From assembly GCF_011075055.1 (NCBI RefSeq), contig NC_058152.1, positions 5,394,001-5,458,000 on the forward strand: a stretch of 64,000 nt of DNA, written 5' to 3'. The DNA is from Mangifera indica. Its lineage: Eukaryota > Streptophyta > Magnoliopsida > Sapindales > Anacardiaceae. The notes below the pieces were generated by a model. It did not search any database. It was not told the DNA's origin and was given only the letters and a program-made list of their open reading frames with translations. The position numbers and the translations under genes were made by a program. Shown here one piece after another: positions 35,630 to 47,994 of the stretch. Positions within the stretch are counted from its first letter, which is position 1. Each line of letters opens with the position of its first letter.

Positions 35630-37600
35630 AGTCATTTGTTAATCTGAAGGGCATAACTACAAACTCATAATACTTGCACCTTGTCCTGAAAGTAATATGT
35701 GGTATATCTCTCTCAAAAACATAGACCTAATGATATCCTAATCTCAGGTCAATCTTGGAAAACACGATAACAACCTTGAGTTGGTCAAATAGACCGCCTA
35801 TCCTTAAAAATGAGTACTTATTTTTCACTATGACTTTATTTAACTTTCAATAATCAATGCATAACCTCATTGATCCATCCTTTCATTTAACAAATAAGAT
35901 TGATACATCTCATGTTGAATAGCTTAGTTTGATAAAGCCACTTTCTAATAATTCTTGCAACTTTTTCTTTAGCTCAACAATTTAGCTAAGGCCATTTTGT
36001 ATGATGCCTTTGAAATTGGCATTATCCCCAAGGCTAACTTTATTTTGAACTCTACCTCTTTTTCTGGTACTAATCCTGGAAGATTATTAGGAAACACATC
36101 TAGAAATGCTTACATTAGTATAATATCTTTCACACTTAGAACAACCTTATTTGACTTGCTTATTATATGTACAAAATATACTGTCTATCATTTACTCAAT
36201 ATATTTTTGGCTTTGATACTATTAACCATTATACTAAGAATTCAGTCCTCTCCAAATCCATGTCATGTATCATATCAAAATTTGGCATATCTATCACTAT
36301 TAAATCTATGACTAACTCCTAACCACCTAGAGTAATAGTCTTTCCTATCAATATATGACTATTGTATGCTTTATCTCTATCATACATCTCTATATTGATA
36401 TGTGTGACTGATGTAAGCTATAATTTTATCCTCTTTACTATGCCACTTGCAATAAATAATGCGTAGCACTAAAGTCAATCAAAGCATATAAAAGACAATA
36501 ATGGAAAGTTAACTAACTCATCACTATTGAAAGGTTGGCCTCTGCCTAAGTTTATATGGCTACAAACAATCTAGCATGTCCTCTCCCTATTATTTGATCT
36601 ATAAGGATTGGTACTACTATTATTATGCATTCTCTAGTGAAGTGGGTTGTTTGCACTTATTACACACCCTCTGATTGGCTAAACACTCATTAATGTCTCC
36701 GTCCATGCTTACAACAAATAAGGGGATCATTATGCCTCAGTTAATCCTCTTTCATTTGTTTCTTACCTTTCTAATTCTTTTTATTGCCCCTGAACTAAAA
36801 ATTCCTCTTGCTTTTGCTATCTCTGTTACCATCCCTTTAAGTACCACCTAATACTGTCGAATCTGATTTCTAGGTTAAGGCTCCTAAAATAAGTTAGCTT
36901 GATACATCCATGTTTGTAGGCATATTCTACCTTATGGCCTTTTATTTTGTGTCTTGTTGTTGGCCTCTAAATATGATCTAGGGACAATGAAACCTATCAT
37001 GACATCCTTAGATATATCTTATCTAAGTCCATTAAGGAAAATCTTCATCTTGCCTATATCAGTACTAACCACTCCTAAGGCACACTTAGCTAAGTCATTT
37101 AACCTAGTGAAAAACTCCTTCACTAGCATACTACCATACTTCAGATAGATGAACTATTAAGCTCTCATATAAAGGATGTATATTGATAAGTATTTTTTAT
37201 CGAATACCCACTTAAAATTAGCCCAACTCATCTTTGTAACTTGGTTGGTCTTACATAGCATCATTTTTCAGTAAAAAACTAGTATACTAGATCTTTTCTA
37301 TATTTGTCATCTCAAAAAGCCCTATGACATCCTGTGCTACTTCTAACCAGTCTTAAGCTAGTATTCCTCTTAGAACTAACTTGCCTTTGAACTTGAGAGG
37401 TTGGTGTCTACCTACTCTACTATTGGTAGGGCTAGAATTTGATGTCTAACACTCTCTAATGCCTTTTGATTTTCCTTAAGAACCTCTTATATAATTGGCT
37501 TAGTGACTACACTATCTACTGATAGTACTACAACTACACCAAAGGCTTGTCTTTGAGTCTTTACTTGGCTCTTCTTCTAGTTAGGGCCCTCTGGAACATC
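35630..37600 (-). pseudogene. Ty3/gypsy gag, protease and RT N-terminal half
   Basis: Minus-strand reading from high to low coordinates. Gag: LFEMTN.. (about 37300), VKEFFTRLNDLAKCALGVV (about 37115), DVMIGFIVPRSYLEA (about 36970), and a knuckle-like CNKCKQP (about 36645). Protease: ALIDFSATH (about 36485), where the family has ALIDSGATH. Linker: FLDVFPNNLPGLVPEKEVEF (about 36100). RT: FVKxKDGSMRLCIDYxKLNK (about 35880), then ITFRTRCKYYEFVVMPFRLTND at the LTR edge (35630). The catalytic serine-glycine of protease reads FS, a loss. The primer-binding site and LTR follow upstream in the right order (37811-39600). Multiple stops make it non-coding. Confidence 0.88.
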
Positions 37601-37810
37601 TCTAATCAACCTCTTGAAGCTCCTTATCATGAAATAATAACATAATTTAGGCAAATGTACTACTTATCTTAATGCAGGTTAAAACATACTTACAACAGTA
37701 AGCATACGGGTGTAGTTAGCATTACATGAGGAGCTACTTTCTTTATTTAACTTATTTATGCTCTTTTTAAACAAACTAAGACTTCACACCTTTTTTAAGT
37801 TCCAAAATTA

Positions 37811-37824
37811 TGCTTTGATACCAT
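37811..37824 (-). other. primer-binding site (tRNA-Met type)
   Basis: Minus-strand ATGGTATCAAAGCA lies 3 bases from the LTR end GTTACA at 37828. Gypsy elements that use initiator tRNA-Met have TGGTATCAGAGC here. One mismatch. Confidence 0.75.
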
Positions 37825-37827
37825 AAT

Positions 37828-39600
37828 TGTAACATTTTTTCTAGAGACATACCTTTACATGGAACATAACCTGAAAAGACATGTATAACTTAAACTTTAA
37901 ACTCAAACAATGGAAAAAAACATGTTATTAAATACTTAAACTCAAGCATGTGAAAAAGTGTAACTGAATAATTGAAATTCATAAATAGATGACTATCATC
38001 TTAATAATTAATGTCTAAAATCCCATTACTAAAATAGTGCATAAATTCAATCCATAAAATTGAAAACTGAAAACATAGATGCATAAACAACATAAATGTG
38101 CAAATAATGATTTACACCTCAACCTCATGCAACGAACTAAACTGGACCGCTAATTCCCCCACATACCCTCTCTACTTACCTTTACCTATAAAACAACAAA
38201 AAAGGAACCCGTGAGTGAAAAGCTCTTAATAAGTATGTGACCTCTATGCACCTTGCACAAAGCATAAAATCTAAAGTCTAATGTTCCTTCATAAATCTTT
38301 ATACGGTTAAAGTAAATATTTTTTCAGCATTATCTTTCACCTATAAATGCATGTTTAGCACCCTTGTGCTTTAAATACATGGACCACCTCACATAATCTA
38401 CCAAGGCCTAAGTTGATCTCAAGACATGTCGATTGGACTATCGAGTTAACTAGCTGTTATAACTTAGTCACACAGGGAAATTGATCATAGTCCTTCCTTT
38501 ACCACACACTTTTATATGAATTACCACCTTGGGGAAGTCTCTACCATGGGTGTTTTTGTGATGCATCTTGTTAATCATAAGAGAAACTAATTGATATGCC
38601 ATAATACTTTACCATGAAATTTGAACTGAAATGAACTATACGACTAGTTTGCCTTGCTGTTAAACACATGATACATCTTATAGGTATCTACCTCTTATAT
38701 AATCCTATTATTTTCATATCTCTCACCACTTATGCACATAGTTAGTGGTTATCTAGGTGTGTACTACTTTCCTAAACGTTTGTATTATCTTCTATATAGC
38801 AAGACACCTTTTAATAGGTTTTTATCTCATTTCTATCATTTTTGGACCTTTGTAACTCGATCCCCATTAAATTGCATAGCATAGAGGTAAAATAATAATT
38901 CTACACCTCCAAAATATAAGTCATTATACCTTTACTTATCGTTCCTTTCTAAGCCCATGAACGGGCATATATCTCCTTATACATGAACGTTCTCCTTTTT
39001 TTTACTAATGACACACTGACCTTTTAATAATGTAGTTAAGTCCTAGCATTTATTCCTCATTTGTTCTCTTCATCCCTTCTATAGTAATAGGAACAAACCT
39101 CGTCTATACCAAACTTTTGTTCTAGCTCAATACTTTAGGATTAACATTTCTTGTGTGATCGAGGAAGTAGTCTTCTCCTTAAAGGATGAATGAACGTTCA
39201 TGCAAGAACGTACAGTTATTCATTACATTGGGAAATTACACACCCTAGTGGTTTCTACGTTTTCCAAATTAAGCAAATGATTACAAGCAATCCACAATAT
39301 TCCAACCTAGTTTCTATGCATCCTAAATCTGTTTTTCTTAGCTAGAAAACACAAATACATAACCAATACTCATATAGCAGAGATTATGGTCACAATTCCA
39401 TAAATTATTCTCATGGACCCATATTACACATTGATCATGTTAAGTCCTTAATCTTTAAACTCATCTATTCATCTTGAATCATCATAATAGACATACTAAG
39501 ATGCCAAAATATATACCATATCTCAATACCAAAAACATAACAAGCGAACACATAAACGAAAAAAATTAGAGATAAAGTAACTACCGTAATAAGATAGAAT
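37828..39600 (-). repeat. gypsy 5' LTR (minus) of the gag-protease-RT relic
   Basis: Its inner end reads on the minus strand ATGTCTCTAGAAAAAATGTTACA, directly followed by the primer-binding site. The body matches the 44206-45150 LTR in inverse, for example GGTAAAGGAAGGACTAT followed by TGTGACTAAGT. It contains GAACGTTCATG and TGAACG-type quasi-palindromes (38950-39215). The outer end was not found. It runs into a + strand gag near 39600-39640. Confidence 0.75.
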
Positions 39601-39639
39601 AGGCAAAAAGGCAAAAAAAAAGTAGTAGCAGATGGTAAT

Positions 39640-40540
39640 CGAAGGTAGTTTCACCCTATTTTGAGTCTGGTAAGTAGACATCAACCTCTCGAGTTTAAAG
39701 GTAACTTAGGTACAAGTTTAGTGTCATCCAAAGACTAGCTAGAGCCAGTAAAGGATGTCATGGAATCATTTGAGATGATTGATAGGAATCAGATCAAGTT
39801 CTTGTTTAAGAGAGATGCCAAGTTATGGTGGTCAGTGATTTGTGAGACTTGCTGAGATACAGATATGGCATAAGTTAAGTTTAGATAGGCATTCGAGAAA
39901 GAATATATGCTAACTAATATGATGTGCATCTGAGCTCAAAAGTTGACCAATTAAGGTAGGGCACCATGATAGTTAAAGAGTTCTTCACTAAACTTAAATT
40001 TCTTAGCCAAGTATCCCCTCAAGGTAGCTAACATAGACTAGGGCAAGAAGGAAATATTCATTAATGGACTTAGATATGATATTGCTCGGGACGTCATGAT
40101 AAAGCCCATGCCTCTAGCTCATATTCAAAGGCCCTAAGTAAGAAAATAGATCAAAGGTTATCTTATAAAGGATGACCAAAGAAAAGGGTTTAGTAGACCA
40201 ACCTAGTATAGTAGCTTTAACTTAGAGAGCAAATCAGGCCATGAAAAATGGCAACCATGAGGGTGACAACTGAGAGGGTAGTAGTAGGGATTTTAAAGGA
40301 AAGAGAAACTTTTGTCTAAAGGTTACAAGAAAGATTTAAAGGGTAATAAGAAGAGAAGACCAGCCGAGGAGAGATGATCCCTCTTACATGCCACAGATAT
40401 AGGCATAGACATGTCGATATGTGTATGGCTAGTCAGAGAGTATTCTATAGGTGTAAGCAACCCAGTTATTTTGCCAAAGAGTATAAAGTAATAGTAACAC
40501 CAACTTTCATAAAGTAAACAGTTAAGGGAGAATAGGGTAG
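39640..40540 (+). pseudogene. Ty3/gypsy gag relic with zinc knuckle, no pol
   Basis: Gag is the capsid/nucleocapsid protein. Readable blocks are DVMESFEMIDRNQIKFLFKR continuing DAKLWWSVICET (about 39756-39855), LRQGTMIVKEFFTKLKFLSQ (about 39950-40015), and a zinc knuckle VFYRCKQPSYFAKEYK (about 40440-40490), in which two cysteine positions are now tyrosine. It is the same gag lineage as the minus copy at 36600-37600. Only about 120 bp separate the knuckle from a polypurine tract and LTR, so protease, RT and integrase are absent. Frames are interrupted by stops. Confidence 0.85.
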
Positions 40541-40610
40541 GGTGTTTACAACTACACAAACAATGGTTTGCACAACTGTTCAAGTGAATTTCGATGACAA
40601 AATTCAATCT

Positions 40611-40621
40611 AGGGGGAGAAA
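40611..40621 (+). other. polypurine tract
   Basis: AGGGGGAGAAA directly precedes the LTR start TGTAAAACTTACAAGTATGC at 40622. This is the normal plus-strand primer position. Confidence 0.75.
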
Positions 40622-43600
40622 TGTAAAACTTACAAGTATGCCCAAGGTTGTCTTAGTTTTTGCCACTGCATTTGTGTGCCTTGAAGTTGTTTATACTCGA
40701 CTTTGTAGTTGGTACTATCATTCCTCACAAGGGTGGATGTCCGTTTGTGCTTTAAGAATGGTAGAATGATTATTTCATGTTAAATGCATGAGAATTGTCT
40801 AAGTATGAGGAAGAGTGGTCGTTCATGATCGAGAGAATGCCCGTTCATTTGTTTGTTGAATTGAATTTGGATAACGACCAATTTTTCAATGATTTTGAGA
40901 CATGTTTTAATGAAATAATGACAAGAATGACCATTCATGAAAAAGGAACAACCATTCATGGTATTTGTTTGGCAAAATAAAAAAAAGTACAAGGCTTAAG
41001 TAATTTTATTTTATGCAAAACAAAGAAAAACAAAGAAAGGAAGAAAGATTTTAGTACCACTAAAAAGCATCAAAGGAAGGAATTTGATCACCAAAATCAC
41101 CAAGCCATGTGAAAAATAGCTCGACTTTGAAGGCAGGTAAATAGTTAGCCTATTTACTGTTTAATTAGTTGATATGTTATTGATTCATGTGATTTTGAGT
41201 TCTGACATGATTAAGATGAATATAGAGCTTGTTGTCATGATTGTTTGAGATATTTAACACTACTCATACTTAGGAAACATTGAAAAATACTTTTTTTGTA
41301 TATGTGGATATGACATGTTGATTTGAATATATGATCAAATGAATGGAGATTTTATTAACTGTTAGATTAAGTATGTGTAATGGATATTGAATGTTGGAAT
41401 CATGTTTAAGGAGATATAGAGATTTTTTAGTACAATTTATAAACTCTAGATTGTGATGCGTTGGCAAGAAAATGTAGAAATCAATAGGGTGCAAAATTTT
41501 CGGACGCAGATGAACAACCATTTGTGCATGCATGGATGCCCTTTCATCCCTTAAAAGGAAGAGAATATGTTGTTCCTGTGATGCATGTACGTTCTAGGGT
41601 TTTAGTTTGAATGTTCATTTGGTATGGATAAACGCCCTTTTGTGGTATCTTAGGACAAATAATGAGGTTAGGAAAGGAACGGCCACTAGATAAAGAGAAA
41701 GTAATGATGTTAGTTAACGATTACTTAAGAGGATGATGAATGTATACTCATCATAAAAGTGTAATACCAACAGATTTATCCAAAGGTATTTTTGTCTTTT
41801 GGCTTCACTCGTGATTAATTATGCTTAATTATACTGTGTGTTTAAAATTGGGCTTACACGATCGTATGGGAAGGCTACATGCCCGTGTGTGTGATGGCAG
41901 GGCAAAATAGTCATTTCTATGAGATAGGTCAAAATTGGCTAAGTATGGTTGATATACATACCTATGTACGTTGGTATACATGTCCGTGTATGGTTAGCAA
42001 TTTTGAATTTTGAATATGGAGAAATGTCATGGTGAATTCATAAACTACCATTATTAGGTAACAACATACACACCTATATATAAATGGTACATAACCATGT
42101 ATCACAACTTTTAGTTAAAAAAATAAAAAGTTTTAAACGCATTTGGTTGATGTTTTTTCTTTAATTTCTAGAACAAAATATAGAGAATGGAGAGAGATTT
42201 ATGAGTCTTTAAGGCTAAAGGATGCAAAGGAACCGTTGAAGATCAATCTTTTCCATGAGCCATGAGAAAATTAACCTATCGCTAAAAAGAAGGTAAAGAG
42301 GACAACTTTTAACTTGGATCGATCTTTGAATTGTTGTGATCATAATATTTTACACGAATTATAAGTTTTACACTAATAATATATGTCTATTTTGCATGTA
42401 TGAGTAAGGTTGCATTCTTGTGAATGATTTGAAAATGAGATTTATGTTGGTAGATTAAATAACCACATTGATTTGTGGATGAGTATCAACTCAGTTGATA
42501 ATTTACAATGCATGGTTATGGAACCCTGATGAGTGGTAGCATGTGAATTGAATAATATGGTTTAAAGATTAAGAACAAGGAATATGTTAATTAAGTTCTC
42601 AAGATTAGATTAATGATAAGCTATGATAATATGTGACTATGTTATAAAGATATGTTGTTATATGTTAAATTCAAAACGTATTTGGTTTATGTATTATTTA
42701 AAGATCATATATTAGGCTTTTTGGTGAACTAAGATCAGTGAAAATGTGAGAACAAAATTATAGAAAATGCGCTACATGCCCATGTATAAAGGATACATGG
42801 TCCTATACTTTTGAGGATGGATAGTCCTGTGTAGAAGAAGTACACAAGAATGTTAATTTAGGATTAGGTACACATCTGTGCACTATAGGACACACAACCA
42901 TGTATTCTGCCCTAGGTTACATACTTGTGTATGATTGGATGCATGTCTATGTATGTGTATTTGGAAACACACATGTATAAAGGACCCCATGTATATTTAG
43001 GGAAAATGGAATGTAAACACGTAAGAGGATTACAATAATTATACAAACTTTCTGAACTCGTAAATGGGTATAGAAATAATTATTTTACCCCTATAATATA
43101 AGATTAAGAAGAAATAAACAATAAGCCCTAACAAAGGCGGATATGGAAAATAAAATAAAGGCAATATGAGATGAATATCAAATAAATGTGCTAGACTATA
43201 TGTAAGATGGCACAAAAAAAAAATTAGGTGTACTCAATTGTATAAACGATGACGTAGACCCTAATAAGAGTTATTCCAAGTCAAAAGCTAGAAACAATGT
43301 ATTATATTATTATGAGTCATCGAGCTGTGTGTAGTATAGTCGTGAAAGCATCAAGGCTAATCTATGTGACCTTGATACCTTTGGATGATCATGCACCAAT
43401 ACAAGCCACCTTAGTATCTAGGATACTCGTGCACATACTGATACTGGATGTCTTAACATTTAGGATGCTTGTGCAATTTTAGGAAAGACCCAAGGTCTAA
43501 CTTCCCTTATGATATGGTATTCATAGCTCGAAGCCTAATCAACATATTTATTAGGTACACCTTATAATTAACATCCGAGATATCATACATTTTCACCAGT

Positions 43601-45150
43601 CATTTGAGACACCGATGTACATCGTTTGATACTAGTCACTTGGAATGACACTGCCATTAAGGATTATATGTTAGGCATCGAGATGATTTGGATAAACATC
43701 TAGAATGTTGGAAAAACATCCATGACACCATAATGAGATTAAATAAGAGACACATATGACATTGAGATTATTTGTGTCATATATTTATAGAGTGCTGAGA
43801 GGTCACTTACTTACTGAGTGTGTTTTACTCACTATTTTCTTATATGTGATTTTGTAGGTAGGATTGTAGAGCAATGGGGCGACAGTATAAAAGTCAATAG
43901 GGTGAGCTCAAGGCAGTGCATAAGGTAAGGGCATTTTGGTCATTTTATTATTAATGGGTTGTATTTTTGTATTTGAGTTCATTCGATACATATATGTACT
44001 CTATTTTATGATTTTGGATTTTAGACATTGGGATTGGTATTATGTTTAGAATGAGTTATTTCATTTTAAAGGATTGTAAGAATGAATTAATTATCATTCA
44101 TATTTATTATCATTGCTACGAATTTAAAGAAATCTCAAGTTAGCATATCTCTTAGATCCCTATTTTGGGTAGGGATATGTATCTAGAAAGAGGTGCCACA
44201 AAAAGTAAATGTTTATGTATAGGCTTAGTGAGATACACAGTAAGCAAAGGCTAGTGATAATTATTCATATAAAGCAAAAAGACTATTTTGCCCTAATACT
44301 ATGTGTTAGAGTAGGGAAGAGTTAGAAAGGTTAGTTGGAGATAAAATTAACATAGCTAGCTAATTAAGCATACCTAACTGTGTGAAAGAAGACACGAACC
44401 TTGATCAAAGCAAATTAGAGTAAAAAAGAAAAGAAGTTATGAAAAGCTATGTACATTGAGATAGCCACCAACTGTATGTAGAAGTTGCATTATATGTGAA
44501 AAAAATAAGGCTATATAAGAGATAGATTCCCATTAGATGTATAATGCATTTAACACCAAGACGTATTAGTCACTTATTTCAGTTTAGATCAAATGTGCAT
44601 GGTAAGGAATAATGGCATCAATTAGTTTCCTTACATGATCAAATGATGCATCACATACGCATTTGTGATAGAAGTCGTCCTAGAATGGTAAAGGAGGGAC
44701 TATCAATTTACTTATGTGACCAGGGTATCATAATTAGTTAGCCCAAAGTCTAGCCAACATTATGAGCAATGCACATAGATAATAGACATTTGGCACGTTG
44801 ATTACTTTTATAAAGGTGGCAAAGATGTCGAGGTGCAACTTGGACCTTAGTCATTCAAGATGGTATTGCCTATGTAATTAGGGCATAAAGGTCTTGAGAT
44901 AAGGCAGATTGGCATAGGAAGATGCCATAAAACATCTGATAGTGGATAGTAATAGAACACTAGTTATACGATGTTTTATGCTAAATGTCGATAGATCACC
45001 TACTTATTAAGTGTTTTTCGCTTATGTATTCCTTATGTGGTTTAGTAGGTAAAGGTGTGTAGTAGGGCATACACGGAGCCAACAGTCCAACTTAAAAGGT
45101 TACATGCGACTAAAAGGAATTTATGTCATTTTAGGATTTATGTATCAATT
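40622..45150 (+). repeat. gypsy 3' LTR (type A), interrupted by a nested solo LTR
   Basis: The LTR starts TGTAAAACTTACAAGTATGC, close to the TGTAACACCCACAAGTAAGC start at 35629. It runs to 41759, then resumes at 44206 after the nested LTR and reaches TCACCTACTTATTAAGTGTT near 45000 and an end-proximal block at about 45130, where an opposed LTR truncates it. Without the insert it is about 2.1 kb. The first part is rich in CGTTCATGATCG, GACCATTCATG and similar words. Confidence 0.72.
41760..44200 (+). repeat. solo LTR (type B) with AAAAG target duplication
   Basis: The LTR runs from TGTAATACCAACAGATTTAT to AGAAAGAGGTGCCACA, 2441 bp. It is flanked by AAAAG on both sides (41755-41759 and 44201-44205), an exact 5-bp duplication as made by LTR-retrotransposon integrase. 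No internal domain is present, so it is a solo LTR. Its start matches the LTR at 63110 (TGTAACACCCATGGATACAT). It carries ACATGCCCGTGTGT (about 41877) and TACATGTCCGTGTATGG (about 41976) palindromes. Confidence 0.88.
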
Positions 45151-45159
45151 TATCTCAAA

Positions 45160-46575
45160 TATCTCAAGATAATCAAATTCATATTGATACCTAATCATTT
45201 GAAACTCTCTCAAACACTAATATAGTCCATTCTACCTCTACCTAGGTTTATCAATCATTCTCTAAGTGTCAAATTCATATCTCTATCTCTAAGACATATT
45301 TGAACACATCAACAGGCCTTAAATCATATTCAAAATAAATCAAATTCTTATATGTGTACGGCTTATACATAACCAACTAATGGGAGTACATTTTCCTCTA
45401 AGTATAATAGTACAATCAATCATGTATATGTGTACATTGTGTAATAGGTGTACAATCACTCGTAGGAAGTCATGAGTGTGAATCCTTATTTTTGCATGTA
45501 AGGTCACGCCCAGCATCTCACAGGCATACATGCTTAAAAGGGACATACAGGGCATGAATTATTTGGGCACAAAGGTGTACAACATCCAAATCATTGTTAA
45601 TCATCTTTTTCAACTAATTTTATACTTTTGTAACCCTATTTAGCCATGCACGATCATACTTAATCGATGTATAGGTGTACATGATGCCTAGAATCATGTA
45701 TAAGCCTTAAATAATTGTGCATGCTCGTTGCATGTCTACTCACTAATGAATTCATGTTTTTAGGTATGGGTATGCAAGCATTCACACGAACGTGTGTGGG
45801 CATATACCCTTATTATATTACATGATTCTAGCCCATTATCACTTGTGACCATGCATGGCATAACCATACATGATGTCCTGGAATCGTATCGCAACCATTC
45901 TTAGTCAAAATTTCCTTGTTTTTCTATAGTTTAGCATTCGAAAATCAATTTTAGCAAATCATAAGTCTCAACAACATCTAAATTGAAGCATAACATAAGA
46001 GCTCTCTGGTTGCTACACATTCTTGAATTCAATATATACATGTAACCCTGATCTCAATGAAATCACACATAATCAATCAAGACTTCAATAAAGAATGTGG
46101 AAAGAACACTTCCATTTACTTAGACACCAAGCAAGCAGAGTTCATTGTTGATTTTTCTTTGTTCTTGCTTGTAGATTGCCTAAATCATGTTGGAAGCTCC
46201 TTCTCTCATGGATGCCAGAAGTTTTGCCTCTCTCAAATCATCCCTCTCTCTAAATCAAGGAGTGGCAGAAGCTAAGGTTTATTCTGAGGAGAAAGCCTTG
46301 TATTTACATTAGGGCTTCTTCTCCAACTTTTAGAAATTCCACCTTATATATGTAGGATTCGTTATATAACATGATGTACAATGTAAATCCTTATATTTTG
46401 CAAGTGTGGTAGCCTGTATGGCAATCCACATACGGTCGTCCATTCACTATGCACAGTCATACCTCAAGCCAAAATGAAAATTATATTTCCAATTTTGGCC
46501 CTACTCATTCCGAATTTGAATATAAGTCTAGAGAAAAGATAAATAGAACATTAAAACATACCTATGAATGTTACA
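45160..46575 (-). repeat. gypsy LTR (minus), truncated
   Basis: On the minus strand it starts TGTAACATTCATAGGTATGT at 46575 and matches 25570-27132 over most of its length. The inner edge at about 45160 meets the + strand type A LTR head-on, with no GTGTTACA end. No coding DNA accompanies it. Confidence 0.7.
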
Positions 46576-46823
46576 TTGCCTAAATGGGATAAATGGATAT
46601 TTGTTTGGACATGTTTATCAAAGGGTAAAATGATATTTTCTATTTTAAATTTTTTTCCCTTATAATTTTTTCATTTTAATTTATTTTTATTTTGTATGTT
46701 CTATTTTTATTATTTTTCTTACACTAACCCAATTTTTTTTTTCAAAGATCAACTTCAAGGGAAGATGAGTGGACTATACAAACAATCATAGGTGTTTTGT
46801 ATCTATGTGTTGTATATGTATGC

Positions 46824-46824
<1 letters not shown>

Positions 46825-46894
<70 letters not shown>
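46825..46894. repeat. TA dinucleotide microsatellite (about 34 repeats)
   Basis: An uninterrupted TA run. A short second TA run follows at 46917-46930. The open frames across it are artefacts of the repeat. Confidence 0.97.
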
Positions 46895-46896
<2 letters not shown>

Positions 46897-47328
46897 CACA
46901 TTTATCAATTCATTATCATATATATATATATGTTTATTGATAGTAATGTCTCAAACTGCTCATTAAACATTTTGACAAAGTCATATCAACATTTTAGTGA
47001 GACACATTAGAATTCAGTTATCTCTTGCATGTAAAGCAAAATCATAAACATTACCTTAAATGTCAATAATAAATACATTGTCCATTATAAAAGACATGTA
47101 GTTTAAAATCTTATGGCATGGTCTAGTGGAAATACTTATAAATATTAATCATTAACGAAGACCAAATGGAAAAAAGGATGATAAAATGCCTAATTTAGAA
47201 GAAACCTTTTTATATAAGTGACCTTTGTGGTTATTATAGGCATGTGAAGGTAGATATTCACTTATGTTCAAGGAACTAATATAAGATTATGTTTTTTGTA
47301 AGGATTTAGAGTTTTACTTTTTTGTACT

Positions 47329-47547
47329 AGGTGACCTCTTTGATTATCATATTTCTTTTAAGAGTTTCATAGACTTCCATAGACTTTGCTAACATCATAG
47401 TCATTTTTAGGGTTTTGAAGACAGCCAATATGATGTTAGCAAAATCTATGGTTGTCACCTTGACCCTAAAACTAGTTATGATGTTAAAAAATTCTATGAA
47501 AGTCATTGAAACTCTTGAAAGAGATATGATAATTAAAGAGGTCACCT
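47329..47547. repeat. inner palindrome, about 219 bp
   Basis: AGGTGACCTCTTTGATTATC (47329) pairs with GATAATTAAAGAGGTCACCT (ending 47547). The arms continue inward through AAGAGTTTCATAGACTT / AAAGTCATTGAAACTCTT and GACTTTGCTAACATCAT / ATGATGTTAAAAAATTC. It could fold into a near-complete hairpin. Confidence 0.8.
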
Positions 47548-47641
47548 AATACCAATGAAGTCATATGGTATAGTAGATTTCCAAATCCATGTAAAAAGCA
47601 AAATCTTATATTAGTTTCTTGAATATACAGAGACTTCTAAC

Positions 47642-47994
47642 TAGGGCTGGATTCGAGCTGAGCCGAGCTCGGGCTCGGCTCGGTTTTTTAATGGCCGGCT
47701 CGAGTTTGGCTCGAGCTCGACTCGAGCCAGATTCGGCTCGACTCGAGTTCAGCTCGTTTTCGGTTCGACTCGGTAACGGCTCAGCTCGGCTCATTTTTCA
47801 TATCAAAACGGCACCGTTTTGTATATATATGAGAATCAAAACGATATCGTTTTGTATAAAAAAATTTTAAAAAAATATACCGAGCCAACCCGAGCCAGCT
47901 CGGGCTCGGCTCGAGCTCGATCGAGCCGAGCAGAGCCCGACTCGTTTCGGGCTCGAACCGAGCCGAGCCGAGCTCGAGCTCGAATCCAGCCCTA
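47642..47994. mobile_element. hAT-type MITE with perfect 8-bp target duplication
   Basis: The 353-bp element has inverted ends TAGGGCTGGATTCGAGCT and AGCTCGAATCCAGCCCTA. CTTCTAAC flanks it on both sides (47634-47641 and 47995-48002), an exact 8-bp duplication typical of hAT. The arms are long runs of GAGC/GCTC/CTCG words that pair with each other, and the centre has AAAACGGCACCGTTTTG and AAAACGATATCGTTTTG palindromes. It is GC-rich against its surroundings, with no transposase. Confidence 0.93.

Noticed and set aside
46769..47010. Two overlapping frames with long Tyr-Ile runs
   Set aside because: They are translations of the TA microsatellite.
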